This document shows, piece by piece, positions 52,068 to 62,500 of a DNA stretch of 64,000 bases (positions are counted from its first letter, which is position 1; each line of letters begins with the position of its first letter). Origin of the DNA: an uncultured Lachnoanaerobaculum sp. (GTDB taxonomy: Bacteria > Bacillota > Clostridia > Lachnospirales > Lachnospiraceae); the NCBI RefSeq assembly GCF_938015485.1, contig NZ_CALLVU010000035.1, forward strand, positions 4,925 to 68,924, in the 5' to 3' direction. The notes under the pieces are model-generated. The model did no database searches and was not told where the DNA came from. It saw nothing but the letters and a program-made list of their open reading frames with translations. The translations under genes and the position numbers were made by a program.

Positions 52068-52096
52068 ATTATGTACCATATCTAAGAAAATGTCAA
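52068..52096 (-). promoter_or_regulatory. promoter of the mscL operon
   Basis: TTGACA (52091-52096), 17-base spacer, CATAAT (52068-52073) on the minus strand. Confidence 0.75.
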
Positions 52097-52180
52097 GTAC
52101 TAATAATAAGAATTATTCTTGTTTTTAAAAATATACATATCCAAAATCCCTACAACACTTTACATAGAACCTTAACCGTC

Positions 52181-52222
52181 ACAAAAAAGAGAGACACCCT
52201 CCCTTAGGAAAGTATCCCTCTC
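52181..52222 (-). terminator. terminator of the choline-binding-type protein gene
   Basis: Imperfect hairpin with GAGAG/CTCTC ends (52189-52222), followed by six T on the minus strand. Confidence 0.65.
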
Positions 52223-52298
52223 GCATTAGATTTATCAGATGCCATGAGGCTTCGCCACGCTCCACCTCAAGCCTATAAAAACCTATAAATATTTAAGA

Positions 52299-53951
52299 TT
52301 ATTCGCTAAGATGAATCCACCTTACTCTGTACTCAGATGTATTAACCTTGTAATCTTCTCCGTCCTTCTTTGTACCGCTCTTAACCATAGCACCTGTTGT
52401 ATTAACAAGATATGCCTTTGTTCCTGAAGGAAGGTTATCAAGCTTGTACTCTGTATAATCTACGTCACCGTTTGACTTGTACTTCTTTGTACCGCCTGTA
52501 CTATATGCATTGATAGCGTCGGCAACGTTTGCCTTAAGAACAAAGTTATCACTGTTGTCAAGTAAAACAATCTCTACCTTGTTATCACTGTCAGCTGTAA
52601 CAAGCTTACCACCGATGTAGAGCTTGTGGTCCTTCATACCGTTGACACCAGTACCCTTCTTAGAACCGTTCTTTTCAAACTCGAATGTAAGCTTCTCGCC
52701 GTCAATATCAACGTTCTGCTTACCTGTCTTCATAGAACCGTCATCGCTTCCACCGAAGTAGTATGCTCTAAGCTCTCCTGAACTGAATAAGCCGTCGTTA
52801 GCCTTTACAAATCTGTCGTAGTTATCCTCTGTATCATATCTGTCCTTATCGTCAAGCTTCTCAACGATATCTCTTGAACTGATACCTGCACCTGCATGCT
52901 GCATCTGAAGTACTACGAAACCGCTGATCATTCTACCATAGTTATCGAATGCATACTTCTTACCGTTGATAGTCTTGATCTGGTTTGTAACAAGCTTTCC
53001 GTTACCGTCTGAGTAATACCAGTAGTCAGAACCGTCCTCATACTTATCCTTCTGGAGATAGTATCCAGGAGTTACCTTGAACCAACCCTTTGTATATCTA
53101 GCACCGTCCTCAGGTGTTGAGTAGTTCATGAATGAGTTGGAGTACGTTGCAAGACCCTGTTTACCGCCATCCTTAACAGATGAGTTAGATGTTGTAGCTT
53201 CTGTCACCCAACCTGCGTTCATACGTCCGTACTCATCAAAGCCGTACCTTCTGCCGTTGATTGTCTTACCTGTCTGCTTCTTCTCCTTCTTACCTGAAGC
53301 CTTGAAGTAGAACCATCTTGTCTGATCCTCATCCCAGTAGTAGTCACCAGGCTGAGCTTCTGACGCCTGATCGTCCTTTATAGCGATCTCTTTCCATCCT
53401 TCAGCCATAGCACCGTCGTTCTCATCACCGAAGTAGTAGTCAGCATCCTGCCAAGCGTTCTCATCGTACTGAGTCTCGCCGTTCTTTACCCAACCGTACT
53501 GCATCTTACCGTCAGTATTGAATGTGTACTTCTTACCGTTGATAGTCTTAAGAGAAACATCACTTGAAGCTGAATCGCTTCTCTTGTAAGCCTTACCGTT
53601 AGCTCCGAAGTAATACCACCACTGATTTGGCTCGTTCTCTTCGCCTGCGTTCTCATTATCAACTGCTACCCAACGATTTGTAACCATAACACCGTTTACA
53701 TCAACATAGTATGTATCGTTGTTGTCATCGATAAGTGAATCAACAGCCATCTCACCGTTGTCATCAAGATAGTACCAGTAATCACCTGACTTCTGCCACT
53801 GCTCTGTTACCTTCTCTTCGTTTCTGTTATAATATACCCATGTTCCGTTCTCCTGTTGCCAGCCTGTAGCAGCAAATGCTGTCATAGCTCCACCAACTGA
53901 AAGAACAGCTGCTGCTGAAATTAATGCAGCAATCTTTGTTTGCTTTCTCAT
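52299..53951 (-). CDS. secreted choline-binding-type (CW-binding) repeat protein
   Basis: A 550-residue secreted protein. The signal peptide ends near AFAA. Residues 29-350 carry many aromatic repeats of the cell-wall-binding type: GWQQENGTWVYYN, WQKSGDYWYYLDDNGEM, TINGKKYTFNTDGKM, TINGRRYGFDEYGRMNAGW, TINGKKYAFDNYGRM. The last ~180 residues are a different domain with no catalytic motif that I can name. Family knowledge: such repeats bind choline on teichoic acid. The divergent neighbour encodes a LicC/LicA-like enzyme, which fits a choline-decorated wall. The catalytic function, if any, is unknown. Confidence 0.85.
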   Translation of the reverse strand: MRKQTKIAALISAAAVLSVGGAMTAFAATGWQQENGTWVYYNRNEEKVTEQWQKSGDYWYYLDDNGEMAVDSLIDDNNDTYYVDVNGVMVTNRWVAVDNENAGEENEPNQWWYYFGANGKAYKRSDSASSDVSLKTINGKKYTFNTDGKMQYGWVKNGETQYDENAWQDADYYFGDENDGAMAEGWKEIAIKDDQASEAQPGDYYWDEDQTRWFYFKASGKKEKKQTGKTINGRRYGFDEYGRMNAGWVTEATTSNSSVKDGGKQGLATYSNSFMNYSTPEDGARYTKGWFKVTPGYYLQKDKYEDGSDYWYYSDGNGKLVTNQIKTINGKKYAFDNYGRMISGFVVLQMQHAGAGISSRDIVEKLDDKDRYDTEDNYDRFVKANDGLFSSGELRAYYFGGSDDGSMKTGKQNVDIDGEKLTFEFEKNGSKKGTGVNGMKDHKLYIGGKLVTADSDNKVEIVLLDNSDNFVLKANVADAINAYSTGGTKKYKSNGDVDYTEYKLDNLPSGTKAYLVNTTGAMVKSGTKKDGEDYKVNTSEYRVRWIHLSE

Positions 53952-54045
53952 AATGAATGCATCTCCTTTTTGAAATCCTTTTAAAAATCTAATGCGTCCT
54001 TTGGGTAAAGGTTCTTTGTTAAGTCCTTTCCTTCAAGACACTCGT

Positions 54046-54074
54046 AGTATATAACTTTATTTTATATGTTACAA
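54046..54074 (-). promoter_or_regulatory. promoter of the choline-binding-type protein gene
   Basis: TTGTAA (54069-54074), 17-base spacer, TATACT (54046-54051) on the minus strand, giving a leader of about 90 bases. Confidence 0.55.
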
Positions 54075-54217
54075 TATATTTTCTTTTTCTGATTTCTTAC
54101 GAAAACATTACAAAAGTTCATTTCTACTACGAATCTGTGTACTTATCCTATCTATTGTGCTAATATGTTCAATATGGATAATATTTTATTATTTTTGAAC
54201 TTGCATGAGGAGTACTT

Positions 54218-55999
54218 ATGAATAAATACGCTTATTTACTTAGAGAAATATTTGAATGTAATACAATCACTCAAAGAGAACTGGCACAAAAGATGTCGCT
54301 CTCACTTGGCAGTGTCAATACTCTTATAAAGGAAGCTATCGCGCTTGGATATATAAAAAAGTGCGACAACAAGGCTGTTTTAACCTCATCAGGACTTGAC
54401 TATCTTTCTGCATTTAAGGTTGACAGAGCGATTATCATGGCGGCAGGCTTCGGCTCAAGATTTGTCCCGCTTACATTTGAGACTCCCAAAGGTCTCCTTG
54501 AGGTATTCGGCGAAAGGATGATTGAACGCCAGATAAAGCAGCTTCATGATGTAGGCATATATGATATCGTTATTGTTGTGGGTTACCTTAAGGAACATTT
54601 TGACTATCTTATTGATAAGTACAATGTCAAGCTTGTATACAATCCGGACTATTCCACAAAGAACAATATTTCCACCTTGCACTATGCCGCAAAGTATATA
54701 AAGGGCTTTAACGTCTACATATTATCTTCAGACAACTGGATGCGTGAGAATATGTACCACCGTTATGAACCATACTCATGGTATTCTTCTATATATATGG
54801 AAGGAAATACAAATGAGTGGGTACTTAAGTTTAATAAAAAGCATGAGATTACCGATATAAAGGTGGGAGGTAAGGATGACTATGTGATGTACGGCCCGGT
54901 TTATTTTTGTAAGGATTTTTCAAATGTCTTTATGCCTATACTTGAAAAGGCGTTTTTTACTCCGGGAAGTGATGACTGGTACTGGGAAAATGTTTTGATG
55001 AATGAGATAAAGGCTAAGAATAATGATTTGCCTGCAATGCATATCAATCAGCAACCTGATAATCAGGTCTACGAGTTTGAAAATCTTGAAGAACTTCGTG
55101 CATTTGATGACAGGTATAAGGAAAACAGCGGCAATGTCGCACTTGAGCTTATTGCAAAGGTCTTTGATATTCCACAAAGTCATATAAAAGGTCTGCGCAC
55201 GCTTAAAGCGGGAATGACCAATAAATCTTTCTTATTTGAGGTGGATGGTCAAAGCTATATTTGCAGAATACCCGGCAAGGGCACAGATGTGCTTATCGAC
55301 AGGAAGCATGAGTACGATTCATATATGGCGGTAAAGGACTTACATATCACAGAAAAAATAATCTACTTTGGCAGGGAAAGTGGCTACAAAATTTCAAAGT
55401 TTTATGAAGGTTCAAGAAATGCCGACCCTAAGAATAAGGAGGAGATGGGCAGATGTATGGAACTTTTAAAAAGTCTGCACGATAAAAATATAAAAGTAGA
55501 CCACAGCTTTGATATTGCGGAGAGAATAGAGTATTATACCAAGCTTTGTAATGAAAGCGGCGGAATATCTTTTGAGGACGTGTCTTTTGTCAAAAAGAAT
55601 ATGCAGATATTACTTGGTCTGCTTGATCAGATGAAATCCGATAAATGTCTGTGCCATATTGACAGTGTTGCCGACAACTTTATCATCACGGCCGATGACA
55701 GGATAAAGCTTATTGACTGGGAATATGCCGGTATGGCTGAGCCTATAATAGATGTGGCTATGTGTTCCATATATTCCTACTATGATAAAGAGGAAGCGAA
55801 CGCACTTTTGGAAAGTTACCTTCAGAGAAAGCCTACCGACTTAGAGTATAAAAAGCTCTATTCATATATGGCTCTGAGCGGTTATCTTTGGGCATTGTGG
55901 ACTGTATATAAGTCAAATATCGGTGAGGAATTCGGTGAGTACTCTCTGAAAATGTACAGATACGCCAAGGACTTCTTTGTGGAGGCAATGAGAGATTAG
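54218..55999 (+). CDS. fused phosphocholine cytidylyltransferase/choline kinase-like enzyme with winged helix
   Basis: A 593-residue three-domain cytoplasmic protein. Residues 1-65 are a winged helix (QRELAQKMSLSLGSVNTLIKE). Residues about 70-300 are a nucleotidyltransferase with IIMAAGFGSRFVPLTFETPKG, as in LicC. Residues about 310-590 are a choline-kinase/LicA-like domain with CHIDSVADNF near 479 (HxD...N) and IDWEYAG near 500. Together they would phosphorylate choline and activate it to CDP-choline, the donor for phosphocholine on teichoic acid. Other alcohols (ethanolamine, glycerol) are possible. GAGGAG precedes the ATG; a TTGTGC/GATAAT promoter is likely near 54165-54195. It is divergent from the choline-binding-type gene. 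Confidence 0.85.
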   Translation: MNKYAYLLREIFECNTITQRELAQKMSLSLGSVNTLIKEAIALGYIKKCDNKAVLTSSGLDYLSAFKVDRAIIMAAGFGSRFVPLTFETPKGLLEVFGERMIERQIKQLHDVGIYDIVIVVGYLKEHFDYLIDKYNVKLVYNPDYSTKNNISTLHYAAKYIKGFNVYILSSDNWMRENMYHRYEPYSWYSSIYMEGNTNEWVLKFNKKHEITDIKVGGKDDYVMYGPVYFCKDFSNVFMPILEKAFFTPGSDDWYWENVLMNEIKAKNNDLPAMHINQQPDNQVYEFENLEELRAFDDRYKENSGNVALELIAKVFDIPQSHIKGLRTLKAGMTNKSFLFEVDGQSYICRIPGKGTDVLIDRKHEYDSYMAVKDLHITEKIIYFGRESGYKISKFYEGSRNADPKNKEEMGRCMELLKSLHDKNIKVDHSFDIAERIEYYTKLCNESGGISFEDVSFVKKNMQILLGLLDQMKSDKCLCHIDSVADNFIITADDRIKLIDWEYAGMAEPIIDVAMCSIYSYYDKEEANALLESYLQRKPTDLEYKKLYSYMALSGYLWALWTVYKSNIGEEFGEYSLKMYRYAKDFFVEAMRD

Positions 56000-56041
56000 T
56001 GGTTAGACAGGCGCTTAAGCAATGACAATTAACCCAAAATG

Positions 56042-56073
56042 AAGAGGCAAGGAGCCCTAACTCCTTGCCTCTT
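56042..56073 (+). terminator. terminator after the LicC/LicA-like gene
   Basis: A 13-base stem (56042-56054 with 56061-56073; loop CCCTAA), followed by a weak pyrimidine run. It may also stop the convergent AIM24 operon. Confidence 0.7.
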
Positions 56074-56162
56074 CTCTTGCGTGCCTACATCGGCAACACC
56101 TAATATGCTTCTTAGCTGCCCTTATTATAGGATACCTATCTATATTTAGTCAAGTATTTTTA

Positions 56163-56870
56163 TTAATCCACGCTTACGCTTATTCCGCCTCTTCTTTCAC
56201 TTGGCTGTATAAGCACCGTCACCTGATCGTTTCCGAGCCACTCGAAAGTATAGGACTCACCTGATGCCTGTCCGATAAAGGTCTTCCATGATATATCAGC
56301 TCTTATCTGAGGATCTCCCATACCGTTTTTACTGAACCAGCATATTACGGCGTCAGGGTCTACAGCAATGCTGCCCATAGATTTTACATTTGATAAAACC
56401 AAAGGATTGCCGTCAGACAGCAGTGCCACATAGGCATCATTGCCTCTGCCTACAAGTGTTGTAGTGGCAAGACCCTTTTGTGAAAGCACACCTATGCCCA
56501 AAAATCTTACCGAGTAGTCACAGTCATTGGTAAATGCCAAAATATTTTCAGACTCCACAGATACGGTCTCACCTATAGCCAGCTTATATACCACTACATG
56601 CTGTCCGTAGTGAGCGTAGTATGTTGTGGAATTGCCGTGCATATTCACCTTCATAAGAGGTATGTTCTCACCTGCAACTCTTCTTACCAGCTGTCCGAAT
56701 ATCGCCTGTCCTATACTGCCTCCCGGTCCAAGTATCATCTTCTCAAAAGAATAATTCTTTGCTCCGGCATTTTCACCTGCTATGAAGGCACCGGCCTTTG
56801 CAATCAATGTGTCATTACCTTCACAGGTAACCTTAAGTGTCAACTCGTTAATAACTTCAAATGTCAGCAT
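56163..56870 (-). CDS. AIM24-family protein
   Basis: A 235-residue all-beta protein of the AIM24/TIGR00266 type (AFIAGENAGAKNYS, LGPGGSIGQAIFGQLVRRVAGE, NSTTYYAHYGQHVVVY, FLGIGVLSQKGLATT). The family has two repeated beta sheets and often stands with TerD or Psp-type stress proteins. Its molecular role is unknown. It is the last gene of the HAD-PLC-TerD-AIM24 operon, nine bases after terD. Confidence 0.88.
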   Translation of the reverse strand: MLTFEVINELTLKVTCEGNDTLIAKAGAFIAGENAGAKNYSFEKMILGPGGSIGQAIFGQLVRRVAGENIPLMKVNMHGNSTTYYAHYGQHVVVYKLAIGETVSVESENILAFTNDCDYSVRFLGIGVLSQKGLATTTLVGRGNDAYVALLSDGNPLVLSNVKSMGSIAVDPDAVICWFSKNGMGDPQIRADISWKTFIGQASGESYTFEWLGNDQVTVLIQPSERRGGISVSVD

Positions 56871-56879
56871 ACTTCCTCC

Positions 56880-57719
56880 TTATTCGACTGCTACTCCATA
56901 AAATTCACAAAGACCTGCCAGATCTTTGTTCACTCCGTTTCCTATTGCATTAAACTTCCATGCACCGTTGTGCAAATATATCTCGCCCATCATCATGGAA
57001 TTGATATTGTTATAATATTCCTCCACCAAAAACGACGCCGACTCCGTATTGTTTAGCGGGTCCACTATCTGAATATAGGCATCCTTTAACATGCTGAAAT
57101 TCAGTGAGTTTTCAAGTGCATCATTGATAGTCATTACAAAGACTATCTTTGCTACCGCCGGATTCAAAACAGCCGTGTCTATATCAAATACTTCCAATAC
57201 ATTTGCAGTCTCTACATTCTTAAATAATACACTTTTTTCAGGGCTGCTTTCCTGACCGTAGAATACAAAATAGTCATCGCCTACAACTTTTCCGTTTACT
57301 GCCAGCAAAAATGCCGATACATCCACATCGCAGGCGGGATTCTTCACATTCCATCCGAAGTTTACCTTTATCTTCTTTGAACTTAAGTCAAGCATCACCT
57401 TCTGCCCCTTTGAAACCCTCTTTGTAAGGCTTGGCAATATAATATGTTTTGACGAATTACTTTGTCCGCTACCTGCCACCTGTACACCGCCTTGACCGTA
57501 CGCAGTCGGCCTTACAACATTTTGTGCTGCAGTACCTGACTGCACATTACTTCTTGTGGCACCGGTATTTTGTGAAGATGAGGCATCTTTTTTCTTATAA
57601 TATGAAGTATTCAAGATTTCTACATTTTCACTTGTAAGTACTATGCCCTTTTTTTGATTCAAGTTTTCCAAATCACTTGCACCTACAGGTTTTGTAACAT
57701 TCATTACAAAAGTACTCAT
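56880..57719 (-). CDS. TerD-family stress protein
   Basis: A 279-residue protein with an N-terminal linker (Gln/Ser/Gly-rich, residues about 35-85) and a C-terminal TerD domain (about 95-279). The domain shows LSSKKIKVNFGWNVK, the calcium-type loop ACDVDVSAFLL, and YVFY-like FVFYGQ. TerD proteins bind Ca2+ and link to tellurite, phage and envelope stress. The ATG at 57719 is preferred because GAGAGG precedes it at the right distance. Confidence 0.9.
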   Translation of the reverse strand: MSTFVMNVTKPVGASDLENLNQKKGIVLTSENVEILNTSYYKKKDASSSQNTGATRSNVQSGTAAQNVVRPTAYGQGGVQVAGSGQSNSSKHIILPSLTKRVSKGQKVMLDLSSKKIKVNFGWNVKNPACDVDVSAFLLAVNGKVVGDDYFVFYGQESSPEKSVLFKNVETANVLEVFDIDTAVLNPAVAKIVFVMTINDALENSLNFSMLKDAYIQIVDPLNNTESASFLVEEYYNNINSMMMGEIYLHNGAWKFNAIGNGVNKDLAGLCEFYGVAVE

Positions 57720-57734
57720 ATTCACCTCTCTTTC

Positions 57735-58709
57735 TTAACCTACATCAAGACCTGAGTGATACGAATAATTTCCGATACCGGCAAGTAGTCTGTGAAAATC
57801 CGTGTCCTCCAGCCTTTCAGGCATTATTTCTATATTTAAAAGTTTAAATATTTCCTCACATCTCTCAATACATCTGTCAAACAGCTCAGGGAAGCTTTCC
57901 TTAGAGTATATACCCTTATCCCAAGGATTTATCCAAATCTCATGATCCAGATTGAAAGTTTTCTTCGCATCGGGTATCTCATCGGAGAGTATCTTTTGTG
58001 ATACTATCGGTGCTTTCAAAAAAATAGTCTCTATTGCATTTATCCTGTTCTTTTTTCTGCCTGTAGGATCCGCCAATGTCCTCACACCGAATCTCATCGC
58101 AAGCACCGACCTGTGTACCATTGCAGGTGTTACTCTGAAGTTGTTCTTATATGTTATCGGGTAATATGTCTTATTGATCACTCTTGCAAGAAAATCCGAG
58201 ACAAACTGTATCTCAAATCCGTTTAAAGCAAGTGTCGCAGCCTGATTGAACTCCGAAGTCTTCTTTTTCTTGTATTTTAATAAAAGCAATGTATCTATAT
58301 CGTTCTCAAGTGCCGCGTGCATACCGTATACATAGGCACTGTTTTTGCCCGTCTCATGTCCGATTCTGGCATATACATACGGATGGCAGATATAATCTCC
58401 CACATAGTGGCAAAGAAACCCTGCAATATAGCTGATTGCCTGCTGTTTCTTTTGTGTTGACTCCATACCCTGTATCTCATACATTGCATTTGCAAAGAAA
58501 TCGTTTACATGGCTTTCATGCATATATGAGCCTACATTCCTGTAGTCTCTGTGTCTTAGTATCGGTATATTATAAAAGAACATATCCGGACCTTGCAGCC
58601 CAAGCTGATACAACCATCTGTATTTTGAGATGATATGCTTTAGCCCGGAGTTTTCAAGCTGTCCGTATGCCTTTACACCCAAGATATAATGTGTTGTAAA
58701 TCCCGGCAT
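57735..58709 (-). CDS. zinc-dependent phospholipase C-like protein
   Basis: A 324-residue protein of the zinc-dependent phospholipase C family: MPGFTTHYILGVKAYGQL at the start (His ligand), GLQGPDMFFYNIP, YIAGFLCHYVGDYICHPYV (metal-binding His/Asp helix) and HAALENDIDTL. It has no signal peptide, so a cytoplasmic role or another substrate is likely. The ATG at 58709 follows AAGGAGTGAAA. It overlaps nothing but lies two bases after the HAD gene. Confidence 0.85.
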   Translation of the reverse strand: MPGFTTHYILGVKAYGQLENSGLKHIISKYRWLYQLGLQGPDMFFYNIPILRHRDYRNVGSYMHESHVNDFFANAMYEIQGMESTQKKQQAISYIAGFLCHYVGDYICHPYVYARIGHETGKNSAYVYGMHAALENDIDTLLLLKYKKKKTSEFNQAATLALNGFEIQFVSDFLARVINKTYYPITYKNNFRVTPAMVHRSVLAMRFGVRTLADPTGRKKNRINAIETIFLKAPIVSQKILSDEIPDAKKTFNLDHEIWINPWDKGIYSKESFPELFDRCIERCEEIFKLLNIEIMPERLEDTDFHRLLAGIGNYSYHSGLDVG

Positions 58710-58711
58710 TT

Positions 58712-59446
58712 TCACTCCTTAGTATATTCATAGACTTTTGTCAAATAGTAATCTGAAAAAAGTCCCTCATATTCATTAAAAGTATTTTTCATATTTAATT
58801 TCTTATGTGCAAAGCCTATATCTGCAAGCTCAATCATACCTTTATCAAATTCAGTATCACCTGCCGCAAATATTCTTTCACCTTTATATTCATTTATAAA
58901 GCGTCTTACCGTATCGGCCTTGTTTAATTTCTTCGGCATTATATAAAGCTTTTCTTTATTATATAAAACTTCCACCAAATCAGGGTCCAACTCGGACTTA
59001 AGGTCTTTTACCACAGCCTCAATATCATCACATTTTGTAAAGATAAAAAGGTCGTCTATATTTCTGCATTCAAACATTCTTCTTTTGTCTTTTCTAAGCA
59101 TTTTGAATGCTTTTTGTCTTTCAGCGGCTGAATTCTCTATTATTTCAAGGCTCTTTAAATACCATTCATTATCCGAATCACCATTCTTTAAAAGCTGACC
59201 CCCGTTTGCACATAGTACATACTTTGGAACTATACTTAGGTTTATCCTTTCATACTGCATATATGTCCTTGTAGTAACAGGGACTATCAGAAGTCTTTCA
59301 TGGAGTTTTTTCAAAAGTTCATAGGAGTACTTTGACATAAAGCTGTTATCTTCCCCTTTATAAACTTCCACGCTTATCCTTTTCTTTATATTCGTTTTCT
59401 TTGAATAAATCAAAGTATTGTCCAAATCTGTAAATAAAATATCCAT
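58712..59446 (-). CDS. HAD-superfamily phosphatase (Cof/sucrose-phosphatase-like)
   Basis: A 244-residue hydrolase. Motif I is DILFTDLDNTLIY with the nucleophilic Asp. Motif II is VPVTTRT. Motif III is the Lys in the DTVRRF region, and motif IV is FAAGDTEFDKGMIELAD. The cap domain is of the C2 type found in Cof-like and sucrose-6-phosphate phosphatases. The substrate is unknown. It is the first gene of the TerD operon. Confidence 0.85.
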   Translation of the reverse strand: MDILFTDLDNTLIYSKKTNIKKRISVEVYKGEDNSFMSKYSYELLKKLHERLLIVPVTTRTYMQYERINLSIVPKYVLCANGGQLLKNGDSDNEWYLKSLEIIENSAAERQKAFKMLRKDKRRMFECRNIDDLFIFTKCDDIEAVVKDLKSELDPDLVEVLYNKEKLYIMPKKLNKADTVRRFINEYKGERIFAAGDTEFDKGMIELADIGFAHKKLNMKNTFNEYEGLFSDYYLTKVYEYTKE

Positions 59447-59504
59447 AAAGACAGTTTAACACTTTTTTATAAAATAGTCATTTTAAAAAATTTTGAAGTA
59501 TGCA

Positions 59505-59538
59505 GCAATTAAAAAAGCCCCGGGATTTCTCCCGAGGT
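59505..59538 (-). terminator. terminator of the right-edge MucBP gene
   Basis: A C/G-rich stem (CCTCGGGA/TCCCGGGG, loop GAAA) within 59516-59538, then six T on the minus strand, ten bases after the stop codon. Confidence 0.88.
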
Positions 59539-59547
59539 CTATTTTTA

Positions 59548-62500
59548 TTATTTTTCTTTTCTTCTAAGCAATACTATTAATCCGCATGATACTATCAAAA
59601 GTATGAAGTATCCGAAAGTATTTCTGCTGTCTGAAGTCTTCGGTACCGATAAAGCTTTTCTTGTGGATTTTGTATTATCCACAACATCAGCCTTAGGCTT
59701 ATCAATAATGATCAAAGGTATTTCAGGGTTGTTTAACTCAGGCTTGTCAATCTGTGGCTTGACATCATTATTATTCACTACGGTAGCCTTTGCAGGTCTG
59801 ACTGTTGAGTCGCCGCCGCTTCCTCCTTTGCTGCTGTTGGAGCGTGTAGCTATAGATGATGTAGCTCTAGGCCTTATTGTAAAGTCAATGTTCCAATCTC
59901 TCGGATCTGCTATAGTACTTGGTGTTGCAAGCTTTACATTCTCAGTTCCCGGAGTGATTACCACACTAGGATCCTTCACATATATATATTTAATCTCAAC
60001 AGGATTTTCTTCGAATATACCGCTTGGGCTGCCTGATACCAAATCTAAATGATAACCCGGTATGTACTTTTCGCTTGTCTCATATGGGAGTCCCAGCTTT
60101 CTTGTTCCGTCAAAGAATTCTTCACTCTCTATCGGGAAGCCTGCTGAATTGATGTAACGGGCAATTACATTTCCTGCATTCTTTCTGCGATAGATAAAGT
60201 CAACTCTTTGTGTTCCCGGATCAAATACTCCGTTTGCATTAGCCGGCATACTGACAAGGTCGTAGTATTCAAAAGACTTAACCTCTGAAGTATAAGGCAT
60301 TCCGATCTGCTCACTTCCGTTCAGTACCACGGTGTTTGCAAGTTCTGTATTTCCGTCTTCATCAAGATATCTGATAATAATATTTCCGGCATCCTGACGC
60401 TTATAAATATAATCGACTGTGATATCCGATGTTCCATATACTCCGTTTGCATTATTAGGAACTGCTACAAGGTCATAGTAGCGAATGTTCTTTTGTGGAG
60501 TAGTATATGGAAGACCGAGCTTATTGGCTCCCGGTAATAATTCAGTACTTTCTATTCTGTTTCCGTGAGTATCATAGTAGTTGGCTGTGATATCACCTGC
60601 ATCATCTCTTCTGTACTCATAGGTGATGACATAGTTGACACCCGGAGTAAATGTTCCTGTATTGTTTGCAGGTGTAGGATTTACCACCGTAAAGTTGGTT
60701 ATGCTTACAGGACTTGTAGTATACGGCAATCCCGACTTACTTGTTCCCGAGAAGAATTCATCAGGTGCCAATGTATTGCCTGTACCTGCTTCTACATGAT
60801 GAACTGTTACATCTCCGGCATCATCTCTTCTGTAGTAGTATGTAACTTCTCTGTTTCCGTTTGCAGGATAGATGTCCGCATATCCGTTCGGATGAGCATC
60901 GACTACCGAATAGTACTGTACGCTTCCCGGATTTGTACTGTATGAAAGTCCGGCCTTTCCTGCTCCCGGAAGATATTCATCAGGCAGCAATGAATTGGTG
61001 GTTCCTGTTTCATAGTGATGTACGGTTACATTTCCCGCATCATCTCTTCTATAGTAGTAAGTAATCTCTCTAAGTCCGCTTGCCGGATATGTTCCCGTGT
61101 AATCTGTAGGTTGGGCATTTACTACAGTGTAGAACGGTATACTCTTAGCACTTGTACTATATGTGAGACCCGACTTTTCAGCTCCTGAGAAGAACTCATC
61201 ATGTGAAAGAGTCGCATTGGTTCCATCTTCAAGGTAATGTACCTTTACATCTCCGGCATCATCTCTTCTGTATCTGTAATAAACTTCAACAGGTGTGCTG
61301 CCGAATGTAACCACAGGGTTTACAGGTGAACTTACCAAGTGGAAATGTGGGAAGGTCTTACTCTGTGTTGTATAGGTAAGTCCCAGCTTGTTGGTTCCGT
61401 CAAGTACTATGGCTGACGGTGTTCCTCCCGGAACGGCTGAGTATAACTCATTTCCCGTACCGTCATCTATATAGTGAACCGTTATAGACGATCCGTTATC
61501 TCTCTCATAGTAGTAGCTTATCTCCTGCGGTGCAGTAGTAAATGTAAGCAATGTAGGGCTTGGTGCCTGATAGAGGTGATAATTCATTATCTGTGCCGAT
61601 CTGTCCTGTGACTGATAGGTAAGTCCAAGCTTTCTTGTACCGTCTATAACCTCAGGACCCGCGGCAGCTCCCACTGTAGGTGAATAGAGTTCCGTAGAAC
61701 TACCTCTTTCATAGTGGTGAACCGTTATATTGCCTGCATTCTTTCTTCTATATGAGTATGTTACAGTAGTTGTACCGTCACCGAATACTCCGGATGTAGG
61801 TGTACTGCTGCTTATAAAGTCATAATTGTCTACAGGAAGCTGACTGCTGCTCCAAGCCAGACCTTCTTTATTGGCACCTGACAATACTGTAGGAGTATTT
61901 ATCATAGTGCTGCTTCCAAGACTCTCAGGTCTTGTCAAATTATCTCCTGTATCAATATCTATATATTTTATAGTGACATCGGGTGAGGTATTTCTCTCAT
62001 AGTAGTAGGTAACCGTCTTCGGCGTAGCATCAAATGTTCCGCTTGTAGGGCCTTGAGGTGTACCTACCAAATGATAATGAGGTATTGCATAACTTCCTGC
62101 CGTGCTTATATCTCTTCTGTATGTCTGATACGGCTTACCCATCTGCCTTGCACCCGAAAGCACTTCGGCTGCCGGTGTGGCTGAGGATGATGTGGCATAC
62201 AGCTCTGTGGTTGTTCCCGTCTCGTAGTGGTGAACAGTTACATCATCCGCATTTCTTCTTACATAGTGATAGGTTACTGTAGTATCTGCCGTATAACTTC
62301 CGCTTGCATTTGCAGGAAGATTTGCAGTATCCACTTCAAAGTTAGGATCTGTTGTTATAGGAGCTGTGGTATATCTTGTATCCCTAGGCTCTCTTGTAGT
62401 CACATCAGCTACAAGATTGCTTCCGTCCTCATCCTTGATATGCTTAACTGTAAGATTATAAAAATCCGTCTTTAAGCCGAGGTTTTTTATAGCTGTAGGA

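Larger units (their letters stand above)
51983..52298. other. 316-base stretch without a gene
   Basis: It holds the mscL promoter and about 80 bases of leader with a small hairpin (GCACA/TGTGC around 52047-52063), and the terminator of the choline-binding-type gene at its right part. No ORF or known riboswitch was seen. Confidence 0.5.
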
